From contig CAMBPV010000022.1 of assembly GCA_945869695.1 (NCBI GenBank), forward strand, positions 1 through 35,990: 35,990 nt of DNA, in the 5' to 3' direction. Shown here in pieces: positions 23,488 through 31,699 of this stretch. The notes below the pieces were generated by a model. That model saw only the letters and a list, made by a program, of their open reading frames with translations, was not told the origin of the DNA and did no database searches. A program made the translations under genes and the position numbers. Origin of the DNA: Prosthecobacter debontii (GTDB lineage: Bacteria > Verrucomicrobiota > Verrucomicrobiia > Verrucomicrobiales > Verrucomicrobiaceae). Every line of letters starts with the position of its first letter. Position 1 is the first letter of the stretch.

Positions 23488-24747
23488 ATGAAATTCATTC
23501 GAAAATACGGGGGAAATTCAATTTTTTGGGTGTTTGCTTTTAGCCCAATTTGGCTGATTTCAGCTGAGACTCTATCATTGGTGCCTGATACAGCAGAGGC
23601 CCTAAGCCAAGCGGGGGGGCGATATGCCAATTTGAGCGATGCGTCAGTGGTGAGAGTTTCACCAGGTAACATGTTAGATTTTTCGGAGCCAGAGGTGCTG
23701 GTTAATGCTTCAATCTGGAAGGCTGATATCGATTTTAAGTCAGTTTCGGGAGCCCAGTTAGATGTTCAGAATCCGTGGCGCTATCCTGTTAGCCTTTACG
23801 GTGTTGTTCCTCTTCGGGAGAAGAAACTTGCCTTCGGGATGGGGGTCTCAACGCCCTATGGGTTGGGTTCCGAGTACGGGAGAGGGAATGATTTGAAGTA
23901 TGTCGTGCCGTATGAGTCGGAACTTCTCACGCTGAGTTTCACTCCTGCGATAGCAATGCAAGTCACGGACAGTTTGAGGGTTGGAATCGGTCTCGACGTC
24001 ATGTATTCACGTCTCCAAATTTCTCAGGTTTATCCATGGGGTGTTGCTCTGGGAGGGATGGTGCCTGATGGCGAAGTTAAAATGGATGGAGATGGTTGGG
24101 GTGTCGGTGGATACATGGGGATTAACTGGGAAATCGCAAAGGGGCATCGATTGGCTCTGGTTGGAAGGTTGCCCATCAAGGTGAATTATGAAGGCAGTTT
24201 TGAAGGGCAGGGGATGCCGCGCGCCCTCCAAGCTGTGGGCTTCAGCGAAACGAGCAAATTTGAATCTGATATGACATTTCCCGGCTCTGTTGCTCTCGGT
24301 TACGGAGTTGATGTGTCGGACCGACTGACGTTGGGTTTTGATTTCAAATGGTCAGCCAATTCCTCCCATAACGATATTCCGCTGGAGGTAGGCGGAAATC
24401 AGGCATTGCTTCCGACTCGTTCGCTCGAACTCGATTGGAGGAATTCGATTGATCTTGGTGCAGCGGCGACCTGGAAACTCTCCGATTATTGGGTGCTCCG
24501 GGCTGGTTACTTGTTCTCGGAGAACTCGCAGCCCGATCGCTCCTATACACCTTCGATTCCAGCTAACGACCGGCATATCTCGGCTGTAGGTCTGGGGTGG
24601 CGAGGCGCGAAAAACAGCGTAGATCTTGCTTACGCCTTCGTTTTTAACCCCGATCGAGAAGTAAATGGTGCTTCCCAACCTCTGTTTGATGGCAGGTACC
24701 GACATCAGTGGCACGTGTTGACGGTCAGCATAGCCCACAGGTTTTGA
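23488..24747 (+). CDS. FadL-family outer-membrane transporter of hydrophobic compounds
   Basis: It has 419 residues with a signal peptide (about 1-26, ending LISA). The mature N-terminus (TAEALSQAGGRYANLSDASV) fits the FadL hatch; the usual NPA motif is replaced by SPGNM. Alternating amphipathic beta strands follow (FGMGVSTPYGLGSEYG, LRVGIGLDVMYSRLQ, RLALVGRLPIKVNYEGSF, SVALGYGVDVSDRLTLGFDF), as in the OMPP1/FadL/TodX family. The final strand ends in HRF, with a terminal Phe as in many outer-membrane barrels. FadL proteins move long-chain fatty acids and other hydrophobic molecules across the outer membrane by lateral diffusion. It is the first gene of the operon, 26 bases before the 136-residue gene. 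Import or sensing of a fatty-acid-type signal is therefore my inference. Confidence 0.85.
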   Translation: MKFIRKYGGNSIFWVFAFSPIWLISAETLSLVPDTAEALSQAGGRYANLSDASVVRVSPGNMLDFSEPEVLVNASIWKADIDFKSVSGAQLDVQNPWRYPVSLYGVVPLREKKLAFGMGVSTPYGLGSEYGRGNDLKYVVPYESELLTLSFTPAIAMQVTDSLRVGIGLDVMYSRLQISQVYPWGVALGGMVPDGEVKMDGDGWGVGGYMGINWEIAKGHRLALVGRLPIKVNYEGSFEGQGMPRALQAVGFSETSKFESDMTFPGSVALGYGVDVSDRLTLGFDFKWSANSSHNDIPLEVGGNQALLPTRSLELDWRNSIDLGAAATWKLSDYWVLRAGYLFSENSQPDRSYTPSIPANDRHISAVGLGWRGAKNSVDLAYAFVFNPDREVNGASQPLFDGRYRHQWHVLTVSIAHRF

Positions 24748-24773
24748 TTTCTCGTCTTTTAGAATCCAGTTAA

Positions 24774-25184
24774 ATGGAAAATATTGAATCCCCGCTGGTA
24801 CCTGAAGGCACGATAGGCGAGCGCATGAGTTTCATTGTGTGCCGCACGAGCCAGGGAGCTGACGTCCGTGGAACTCTTCACCGACTGACTCGATTTACGG
24901 CGGTTTTCGAGGTGTACAACCCATACAGCATTCTGCAACTGTCTGAGGTTCTAACGAGTTTTCGGATTTTGATGAGTGAGCGGATTGTTTACTCCGGTCG
25001 CGCAGTGATCGCTAACTTGGTGAACACCGGCATCATTCTCATCTGCGAGGTTTCAATTGCAGAGGAAGGTTGGGTGGACGTCGATATCTTCTCACCGATC
25101 CATCAGAAAGATCGATTACTCGGTGAGTTTTCAGATTTTTTAAAGGAAACAGAGAAAGTCTATCGAGTCCAGCCTGCGTTTTAA
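24774..25184 (+). CDS. Conserved-looking 136-residue cytoplasmic protein, function unknown
   Basis: There is no signal peptide or TM segment. The protein is mainly beta-rich: MSFIVCRTSQGADVRGTL, FTAVFEVYNPYSILQLSEV, FRILMSERIVYSGRAVIAN and ILICEVSI, ending in a short helical part (LLGEFSDFLKETEKVY). The pattern suggests a small barrel-like regulatory domain, perhaps PilZ-like. The RxxxR and D/NxSxxG motifs of c-di-GMP-binding PilZ are not present. I recall similar segments lying N-terminal to related methyltransferases, but cannot verify it. Its stop directly abuts the GTG that opens the methyltransferase frame (TAAGTG), so the two proteins are likely made together and may interact. Confidence 0.8.
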   Translation: MENIESPLVPEGTIGERMSFIVCRTSQGADVRGTLHRLTRFTAVFEVYNPYSILQLSEVLTSFRILMSERIVYSGRAVIANLVNTGIILICEVSIAEEGWVDVDIFSPIHQKDRLLGEFSDFLKETEKVYRVQPAF

Positions 25185-26225
25185 GTGGTCGTCGCTGACA
25201 TGCAAACGATGCTGGTCGATATGAAGCGATGGATGGAGCAGGTGGAACTCGGCGTCCGTTCTTTGCCGACTCCAGATCGGCTTTCAGCAGAGCGGGATAT
25301 CCTGGCTCAATTGATCAAGCCTGTCGTTCCTGCGATCATGCCATTAATCAATCGCATTGAGGCGGCTGCGGCCGAGATCCCTCTTGATGTGCAACCTGTG
25401 CACAAAAGCTACATCAAAAAGCAACTCCACCCGATTATCATGTGCTCTCCATTTGTCTATCGCACTTACCAAAAGCCATTGGGATATGCGGGTGACTATG
25501 AGATGGTCAGCATGATGCTTCGGGATCCCTATGAGGGGAGTTCGCTTTTCGCAAAGATCCTCAACCGTCTTTGCCTGGAGATTCCTCCAGTGATCGCTCA
25601 TCGAAACCGAATCGACTACCTCTGTGATTCCCTGAAGAGAGAAGTTCAACGGAATCGGATCGCTGGTAAACCCTGTAAGATTTACAATTTGGGATGTGGA
25701 CCGGCGCAGGAAGTTCAAAGGTTTCTGGGAACCGGTGATCTGGCAGACAATGCCGATTTCCTCCTCCTCGATTTTAACGATGAGACCGTCGCTTACACGA
25801 CTCAAGTACTCCGTGAGACACGTGCACGACACGGTAGATCGACGCCGGTGCAGGTAGTGAAAAGATCTGTCCAACAGGTATTGAAGGAAAACTTCAGGTC
25901 GGGCGGGGGCGAAGGTGAGCAGTATGACGTCGTTTACTGTGCAGGTCTTTTTGATTATCTGTCTGACCGGGTTTGCAAAAGGTTACTCAGCATTTTCTAT
26001 GACAAGCTTGCACCCGGAGGGTTACTCATGGCGACCAATGTGCATCCCAGTAATCCTTGGCGGAACTGGATGGAGTATTTGGGGGAGTGGCACTTGGTCT
26101 ATCGCACGCAGGAGGAGTTTCTGAGATTGGCTCCAGACGGGGCGCAGCCAGGGCAAACAAGTGTGCTGGCGGATGTCACTGGAGTGAATATTTTCCTAGA
26201 GATCAGAAAACCCGACAATGCCTGA
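25185..26225 (+). CDS. PhcB-like SAM-dependent methyltransferase (candidate fatty-acid methyl ester signal synthase)
   Basis: It has 346 residues from the GTG at 25185, or 341 from an ATG at 25200. A helical N-terminal domain (about 1-150) contains HPIIMCSPFVYRTYQKPLGYAGDYEMV, split here as HPIIMCSPFVYRTYQKP and LGYAGDYEM. It is followed by a Rossmann methyltransferase domain with SAM motif I IYNLGCGPAQE (about 166-176), acidic motif II FLLLDFNDETV, YDVVYCAGLFDYLSD and KLAPGGLLMATNV. The YAGDYEM segment and overall plan resemble the family annotated after Ralstonia PhcB, which methylates 3-hydroxy fatty acids to make the 3-OH PAME/MAME quorum signal. The gene overlaps the kinase gene by 8 bases. 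The substrate is inferred from family and context. Confidence 0.82.
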   Translation: MVVADMQTMLVDMKRWMEQVELGVRSLPTPDRLSAERDILAQLIKPVVPAIMPLINRIEAAAAEIPLDVQPVHKSYIKKQLHPIIMCSPFVYRTYQKPLGYAGDYEMVSMMLRDPYEGSSLFAKILNRLCLEIPPVIAHRNRIDYLCDSLKREVQRNRIAGKPCKIYNLGCGPAQEVQRFLGTGDLADNADFLLLDFNDETVAYTTQVLRETRARHGRSTPVQVVKRSVQQVLKENFRSGGGEGEQYDVVYCAGLFDYLSDRVCKRLLSIFYDKLAPGGLLMATNVHPSNPWRNWMEYLGEWHLVYRTQEEFLRLAPDGAQPGQTSVLADVTGVNIFLEIRKPDNA

Positions 26226-28878
26226 GTTAGGAACAGCATCTGTAAAAACTCGTAGCATGGAGGAAACCTTCCAAGACTACGAGTGGAAGGTGCGTGTGAA
26301 GAACTACAGGACTCGCCTTGGTTATACGATTGTATTCATGCTGGCCGGAAGCACTTTGGACTACATCGTTTACGGCAATGATGGGGTCCTGAGGTTCTTC
26401 CCCATCCGCCTAGTTTCGGCCCTGTTACTTGCCCTAGGCTATATGGTTTTGGGAACATCGCTTGGACAGAGGATTCACCGTCCGCTCGGCTTGTTATTAG
26501 CGATGCCGCTCATTGGCGGAATTTCTTGGATGATCGGCACCACTGAGGGGGCTGAGTCCCCATACTACGCAGGCTTAAATTTGGTTCTCCTTGGCGCTGC
26601 GATTTTGATGCGCTGGCCGTTGATTGACAGCGTGATCTTAGTGTTCATGACTCTGGCTTTCTACTTGGCTGTTTGCTATTTTCATGGACCGATTCGGAAC
26701 TGGCCACTATTCTTTAATAACTGCTATTTTCTAGTGGTCACGGGAGTGCTGACAGTAGCCGGTACTTGGATGTACAATCGAATTCGTTTCTCTGAGTTTT
26801 GCCTCCGCCACGATTTGGACATCAACCGGATCAAGTTACAAGGAGTGAATGAAAAGCTCGAGCTCAAGAATCGCCAGTTGAGAGAGCTCGATCAAGCCAA
26901 AGGCCGTTTTTTCGCGAATATCAGTCACGAACTTCGGACTCCTCTCACGCTCTTGATTGCGCCTTTGGAGTCGATGATGAAGTCAGAGTCCAACCGGTCT
27001 TCAGACCAAGCGGAGTTTATTTCCTCGATGCATGCGAATGCCATGAGATTGCTCGCGATGATCAACGACTTGCTCGATCTGGTCCGACTCGAATCGGGTA
27101 AAATTCCGATTCGTTTAAAGGCGGTGAGTCTTCCCGAGTTTGTGAGGGGGCAAGTCAATGCGGTCAATAAACTGGCTGAAGATAAAGGAATCCATGTTTC
27201 TGGGGATTGCGACCCGGCACTAACCCACCTCATGTTAGACGAAGAGAAGTTGGAGCGTATTTGCCTGAATCTCCTCTTCAACGGAATCAAATTTACGCCG
27301 AAGGGTGGCCGTCTGTCATTGATTGTGCTCAAGGAAGGGGACTCGGTTGTTTTCGAAGTTCAAGATACAGGAATCGGGATTGAGGCCAAACATGTGCCTC
27401 ACGTTTTTGACCGTTTTTGGCAGGCTGATGACTCGTCAATGCGGTCGCACAAGGGACTTGGCGTCGGATTGTCTTTGGTTAAGGATATCACTGAGGCAAT
27501 GGGAGGAAGCGTTTTTGTCCAGAGTGAGTTGGGCGTGGGCACGACGATGTCGATTAGGCTTCCTTTGATTTTTGCGGGAGAGGGAGAGCAGATTGAGGTT
27601 CGGGAACTGAGCGAAAACCGCCCGGCTCACCCCACGGGTTTTGTCCGCGAGATCGAGAAGCAAACGGATGTTGCTGAATTGTCTCCGATCGTTTCAAATT
27701 GGGTTATTCAAAAAGCAGGTGCTCGAAAACCTAATCTTTTGATTGTTGATGATGAGGTGGGCATACGCCGTTTCTTGGCCGTGGAATTGAATGCAGAGTA
27801 CGTGATTTCCGAGGCTGAGAACGGTCTTGAGGCCGTTGAAATCGCGATGCGCCGCCCGCCTGACATCATTTTGTGTGACATGATGATGCCGGAGATGGAC
27901 GGTCTTGAAGTCTGCCGTCATCTCAGGGCTAATTCTGAAACACGAGATGTGCCCGTGATCATGCTAACAGCCCGCAATGACGAAAAGACTAAACTCAGCT
28001 GCCTGGCTGCCGGAGCCAATGATTTTTTAGTTAAACCCTTTTCTCTCGCAGAGGTCACAGTGAGGCTGCGTAATTTGGCGGCAAATCACCTGGCTAAGCA
28101 GAAGATAGCGGAGCAAAATGAAACGCTCGAGGATGCACTTTCGAAGCTCAAGGAGGCGGAGGTCATGATGGTGCGAAACGAAAAACTTGCATCGCTTGGT
28201 CGTTTGAGTGCGGGTCTCATTCATGAGGTGAACAACCCCCTCAATTGCTCCAAGCAAGCTCTCTTTGTGCTGCGTCGTTTTGCAAAACTAATGGGCGACA
28301 GTGAAAAGGCGGGATTTTTGGAAAACGTCAAAGACATTGAAGATGGGATAGACCGCGTCTCCTCCATCATTTCAGATCTCCGGGATTTTGTTTCCACGGG
28401 TCTTCCGGGTAAGCAAGTTCTGGATCTGAAACTAATCGTGGAGACTGCGGTTAAGTTTTCGAGTCTTTCAAGAGATCCGCACGTGTCGATTCGTGTTGAT
28501 ATCCCCCACATGATAGAGATCAGAGGACATCGAAACCATTTGCTTCAGGTGGTGATCAACCTTGTGCAGAACTCGTTGGATGCGCTGAAGGAAAAAGTGT
28601 TCCCCGAAGGTGAGGAGGCGTTAATTACTCTTTCGGCGCAAAAAACCTCTGAGACGGTTTTAATGAGTGTTTGTGATAACGGAATTGGAATTGACCCTGA
28701 AAACGAGTCGCTAATTTTTGATCCCTTCTTTACGACGAAAGATGTCGGACAAGGTATGGGGCTGGGACTCTCGATCACTCACAGAATCGTTGTCGAACAT
28801 GGGGGCTACATTTCGGTGCGCAGTGCGCCGGGGCAATTTTGCGAGATTGTGATTGAGTTCCCCCTCTTTGAAAAGTAA
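26218..28878 (+). CDS. Six-TM hybrid sensor kinase: kinase-receiver-kinase (PhcS-PhcR-like fusion)
   Basis: It has 886 residues. An N-terminal sensor of about six TM segments (about 34-186) has almost no periplasmic domain, as in PhcS, LqsS and CqsS. A short coiled coil leads to a HisKA domain with ISHELRTPLT (H237) and a HATPase domain with NLLFNGIKFTPKGG, DTGIGI and GLGVGLSLVKD. A receiver domain (about 505-620) has NLLIVDDE, phosphoacceptor D554 in LCDMMMPEMDG, MLTAR and the Lys of LVKPF. A second kinase module has LIHEVNNPLN (H669), NLVQNSLDAL, DNGIGI and GMGLGLSITHRI. All key residues are present in both kinases. In Ralstonia, PhcS and PhcR (receiver plus kinase) are separate, adjacent proteins; here they appear as one chain. 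A membrane-located sensor of a diffusible lipid is likely. Confidence 0.9.
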   Translation: MPELGTASVKTRSMEETFQDYEWKVRVKNYRTRLGYTIVFMLAGSTLDYIVYGNDGVLRFFPIRLVSALLLALGYMVLGTSLGQRIHRPLGLLLAMPLIGGISWMIGTTEGAESPYYAGLNLVLLGAAILMRWPLIDSVILVFMTLAFYLAVCYFHGPIRNWPLFFNNCYFLVVTGVLTVAGTWMYNRIRFSEFCLRHDLDINRIKLQGVNEKLELKNRQLRELDQAKGRFFANISHELRTPLTLLIAPLESMMKSESNRSSDQAEFISSMHANAMRLLAMINDLLDLVRLESGKIPIRLKAVSLPEFVRGQVNAVNKLAEDKGIHVSGDCDPALTHLMLDEEKLERICLNLLFNGIKFTPKGGRLSLIVLKEGDSVVFEVQDTGIGIEAKHVPHVFDRFWQADDSSMRSHKGLGVGLSLVKDITEAMGGSVFVQSELGVGTTMSIRLPLIFAGEGEQIEVRELSENRPAHPTGFVREIEKQTDVAELSPIVSNWVIQKAGARKPNLLIVDDEVGIRRFLAVELNAEYVISEAENGLEAVEIAMRRPPDIILCDMMMPEMDGLEVCRHLRANSETRDVPVIMLTARNDEKTKLSCLAAGANDFLVKPFSLAEVTVRLRNLAANHLAKQKIAEQNETLEDALSKLKEAEVMMVRNEKLASLGRLSAGLIHEVNNPLNCSKQALFVLRRFAKLMGDSEKAGFLENVKDIEDGIDRVSSIISDLRDFVSTGLPGKQVLDLKLIVETAVKFSSLSRDPHVSIRVDIPHMIEIRGHRNHLLQVVINLVQNSLDALKEKVFPEGEEALITLSAQKTSETVLMSVCDNGIGIDPENESLIFDPFFTTKDVGQGMGLGLSITHRIVVEHGGYISVRSAPGQFCEIVIEFPLFEK

Positions 28879-28919
28879 GCCTACTCACAAAAAAGTGAAC
28901 CTCTAGCCCATTAAAGCTT

Positions 28920-30176
28920 ATGCAAACCACGATTGACTACAAACGCTATGCCGTCCTCTACGTCGATGATGAGGAAATGTCATTGAAGTATTTTGAGAAA
29001 TCCTTTGAGAAGGAGTTTCGAATTTTTTCAGCCGTCAATGCCGAGGAGGGTTTGAAGATATTGGCAAATCCAGAGAATCAGATTGGCGTGATTATGTCCG
29101 ATCAAAGGATGCCCGGGCAAAAAGGCGTACAACTGCTGGAGCAGGCTCGGATCAGGTATCCTCAGGTGATTCGGATTCTGATTACTGCCTACGCCGACTA
29201 TGGAGTTACAGTGGACGCAGTGAACATCGGAAATGTTTTCCGTTATGTGACGAAACCTTTCCAAGTGCAGGATATGCTCAACACGTTGAAGCGTGCCATT
29301 GAGTTTCATTCAATACAGCGGGAGCGTGATGATCTGATGCGAGAAAAGCTGTCCGTGCTTCAGCAGGTTGTAATCGTAGATCGGGTGATTAGCTTGGGGG
29401 TCTTGGCCGCTGGGTTGGGGAGCCGTCTGAGAAACCCGATGCAGGCAGTTCAAGCGTTTCTCGGATTGATGCGGAGCACCCTTGCGATGGAACCTTCCGG
29501 CTCGGTGCGTCTCCACGATCCGGTGATTTGGGCGGAGCTCCATTCTCATGTGATCAAACAGGCCGCTCAGGTATCTGAAATGCTGGGTTCCGACGCGAAT
29601 GTCGTGATTCCTTCTGCGGACGATAAAGTTGATTTATTGGAGGTCGTTCAGTCTGCGCTAGCAGCGTTTGCGGACGAATTGGATCGTAAGTCGATTCGGC
29701 CAAGGATCACAATGCCCCCCGTTTCTGTGACAATGCAGACGAATCGAGAGCGATTGAAAAAAGTGATCGACCTTTTAATACAAGGGGAACTTTCCACATT
29801 GCCTCAGGGCGGTGCCTTTTCATTGCGAGGTGAAGTGATTTCATTTGGGAAAACTCCAATCGGAATTTCATTGGATGTCTCGGATGAGGGGCCGGGTTTG
29901 CCTTGGAGTGAACTACGATCTGTCATTGACCCGTCTGTCCCCCAGACCGCAGACTCTCATGAGATTGGATTGCGTCTGATGGTCCTGTTCCTTTTGGTTC
30001 ACGATTTGGGCGGAGGAATCAGGGTAAACAATAACCAGGGAAAGGGGACTTCCTTGCGCCTAGAACTTCCCCTTCAGAGCAAGGGAGCCTCGTCCCTCGA
30101 GCAAAGTAGCCGTGACTTCATCGCTCAGGTTTTGAGCAACGATCTGCTCTGGGATCGTCTCTTGACGAGCGGCTAG
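28920..30176 (+). CDS. PhcQ-like response regulator with degenerate kinase domain
   Basis: It has 418 residues. The receiver domain (about 10-130) has VLYVDDEE, phosphoacceptor D61 in IMSDQRMPG, LITAYADY and the Lys of VTKPFQ, a pattern typical of PhcQ and related regulators. A helical linker leads to a kinase-like module. Where HisKA proteins carry AAGIAHEIRNPL, this one reads AAGLGSRLRNPM, so the phospho-accepting His is missing. The ATP-binding half keeps SDEGPGLP and a GKGTSLRLELPL end but lacks the N-box Asn (KKVIDLLIQGELS). No DNA-binding domain is present. It probably receives phosphate from the hybrid kinase 41 bases upstream and signals by protein contact. Its stop shares CTAG with the convergent transferase gene. 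Confidence 0.88.
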   Translation: MQTTIDYKRYAVLYVDDEEMSLKYFEKSFEKEFRIFSAVNAEEGLKILANPENQIGVIMSDQRMPGQKGVQLLEQARIRYPQVIRILITAYADYGVTVDAVNIGNVFRYVTKPFQVQDMLNTLKRAIEFHSIQRERDDLMREKLSVLQQVVIVDRVISLGVLAAGLGSRLRNPMQAVQAFLGLMRSTLAMEPSGSVRLHDPVIWAELHSHVIKQAAQVSEMLGSDANVVIPSADDKVDLLEVVQSALAAFADELDRKSIRPRITMPPVSVTMQTNRERLKKVIDLLIQGELSTLPQGGAFSLRGEVISFGKTPIGISLDVSDEGPGLPWSELRSVIDPSVPQTADSHEIGLRLMVLFLLVHDLGGGIRVNNNQGKGTSLRLELPLQSKGASSLEQSSRDFIAQVLSNDLLWDRLLTSG

Positions 30177-30856
30177 ACCAGGGCGTCGAGGGTAATTGGT
30201 TTCCAAGTGCCACTCGTCCAGTCGAAGAACTCAGCTGGCGAGAGGCGTTTTTTATAGTCGTAGGCACTGGGCTCTCGTGTGGAGTAGCCGGGGTAATAGT
30301 GCTGGCGCTGGGTGGAGCGGGTGAATTCGATTTCTTTGAGGAGAGTCAGGATCCCGAGGCTGCGGGAAACTTCCGTGGGGTCAAAAATGCCGTAGACCCC
30401 CGAGGTGGAGTTTTCACCGACCGCCATGAAACTCACGGCGACCAGTCGCTCTCCGAGGAAGGCTCGAAATTCGAGGCAAGGGCAGGGGACGGATGCTGGA
30501 TCGGATTCTGAAAGGAAGCAAAAAATGGAGTCAGGAACATTCGAGCTGAATCGGGACTTGTGGGATTGAAAGAGCGATTGAACCTCAGGGCTGACTGTTG
30601 CGGGTTCGATCTCCCACCGGATGTCCAGATTCCTTTTTAGAACACGACGCTGGTTTTTTGATAGCGCGAACTCGGTTGCAGGGATTCGCAGGGGTTGGAT
30701 CAATTGGTGACTCGCGGTCAACTCATCCCATTGAAGACTGTAGCGGAAAAAGGTGCTGCCAAAATTTCGCCAACCGTTGGCCCAGAGGAAGTCCATGACC
30801 GCAAGCGGGACGTTGTCGGCCTCGAATTGTTCCAGAATGTCGGGAGCTTGGTCCAA
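30173..30856 (-). CDS. Arginyl-tRNA-protein transferase-like (ATE C-terminal family) protein
   Basis: It has 227 residues from a TTG at 30854-30856, or 207 from an ATG at 30794-30796. The TTG lies 8 bases past the preceding stop and is the better-coupled choice, but it is uncertain. Family signs are FLWANGWRNFGSTFFRYSL, LRIPATEFALSKNQRRVLKRN, LEFRAFLGERLVAVSFMAVG, SGVYGIFDP, SLGILTLLKEIEFTR and YYPGYSTREP, all matching the GNAT-like C-terminal half of ATE1/Bpt. The N-terminal Cys-containing ATE_N domain of these enzymes is missing. Full enzymes add Arg or Leu to N-terminal acidic residues, marking proteins for N-degron degradation. This short form may have that or another aminoacyl-transfer role. 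Confidence 0.8.
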   Translation of the reverse strand: MDQAPDILEQFEADNVPLAVMDFLWANGWRNFGSTFFRYSLQWDELTASHQLIQPLRIPATEFALSKNQRRVLKRNLDIRWEIEPATVSPEVQSLFQSHKSRFSSNVPDSIFCFLSESDPASVPCPCLEFRAFLGERLVAVSFMAVGENSTSGVYGIFDPTEVSRSLGILTLLKEIEFTRSTQRQHYYPGYSTREPSAYDYKKRLSPAEFFDWTSGTWKPITLDALV

Positions 30857-30864
30857 TGCCGTTT

Positions 30865-31509
30865 TCAGGGCTTTCGTTTGAAGATGGAGGGCGTCGGAAG
30901 GCCTTTTCCTGACTTGCCTGGGCTCAGTTCAAGAGTGGCATCATCAAGGGCATACATAAAGTCAGCCTGATGAGCAGGGTGGGGGCTGTCGAAAGTGAAG
31001 AGTCTGAGGGTGCCCGTGACGGTAATGGATTTTGGGGCAAATGGGGGTGTTCCTCGAATTGGGTTAGCCTTTTGTTTCACGAGAATCACCTGGGTGACGG
31101 GAGGCGGATTGCAAAAAGTACATCCAATTTCGAAAGGGATGAGCATGAACTCGGAGAGATCGGTTAGTTTCTCCCACGGTGCCATGAATCCGATGATTCG
31201 AACACGCTTTCCATCCAGCGCTTTGATCTCGGCGGGATATCGAATGTCTGCATCTTTGACTCCGTCTGAAACAGTGACCTCGGTGCGATCCAAGAATTTC
31301 CAATCCACCGTGACCGCTGTGTTTTCACGAGGAGGTGCAGGGTTGTAGAACGAGGCGGCAGTCTTGGCTTCGTCGGCTGCGACGGGTCGCTCGTGAGTGT
31401 GGGGAGGATCGGGAAAAGGAGGCTCACCCGCAGTCTGGGTGAAGCCCGAACAGGGGCCGAGCAGCGCCACCCAGAGGAAGCAGGCGGATGGGGAGAAGCG
31501 AAGTTTCAT
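30865..31509 (-). CDS. DUF3299 domain exported protein
   Basis: From the ATG at 31507-31509 it has 214 residues with a signal peptide (LRFSPSACFLWVALLGPCSG). Upstream in-frame starts at 31524 (ATG) and 31560 (TTG) would bury that signal. After a Pro-rich segment come the DUF3299 landmarks: VDWKFLDRTEV, YPAEIKALDGKRVRIIGFMA, LSEFMLIPFEIGCTFCNPPP, a run of beta strands ending VTGTLRLFTFDS, and a C-terminal SGKGLPTPS. The CTFCNPPP cysteine pair is conserved in the family. Its function is unknown; it is usually predicted periplasmic or lipid-anchored. The cysteine within LLGPC is not a good lipobox. It is co-oriented with the transferase gene and ends 8 bases before it. Confidence 0.82.
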   Translation of the reverse strand: MKLRFSPSACFLWVALLGPCSGFTQTAGEPPFPDPPHTHERPVAADEAKTAASFYNPAPPRENTAVTVDWKFLDRTEVTVSDGVKDADIRYPAEIKALDGKRVRIIGFMAPWEKLTDLSEFMLIPFEIGCTFCNPPPVTQVILVKQKANPIRGTPPFAPKSITVTGTLRLFTFDSPHPAHQADFMYALDDATLELSPGKSGKGLPTPSIFKRKP

Positions 31510-31600
31510 GATGGCAAATGGCATGACGGATAGCAGATAAACCCTTCGTGAACCAGTCAAAGCCTCGTCTTAGGATTTGGAACTGAACCTGCAACCCTTG

Positions 31601-31628
31601 TTGCACACAGCCTGATTTACGCCAGAAT
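31601..31628 (+). promoter_or_regulatory. Weak candidate promoter of secA
   Basis: TTGCAC (31601-31606) and CAGAAT (31623-31628) are 16 bases apart, placing a start of transcription about 65 bases before the secA ATG. The matches to consensus are partial (three and four of six). No SecM-like leader frame is evident in 31561-31699. Confidence 0.22.
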
Positions 31629-31699
31629 ACGCCTCCCCCTCGGGTCTGGCTCGCAGCCTGCTCTCGGGACAGTCTTTTCTCTCAGGCTATTTTCGCATC

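Noticed and set aside
25344..25874. 176-codon minus-strand frame opposite the methyltransferase
   Set aside because: Antisense to conserved methyltransferase motifs, with no independent support.
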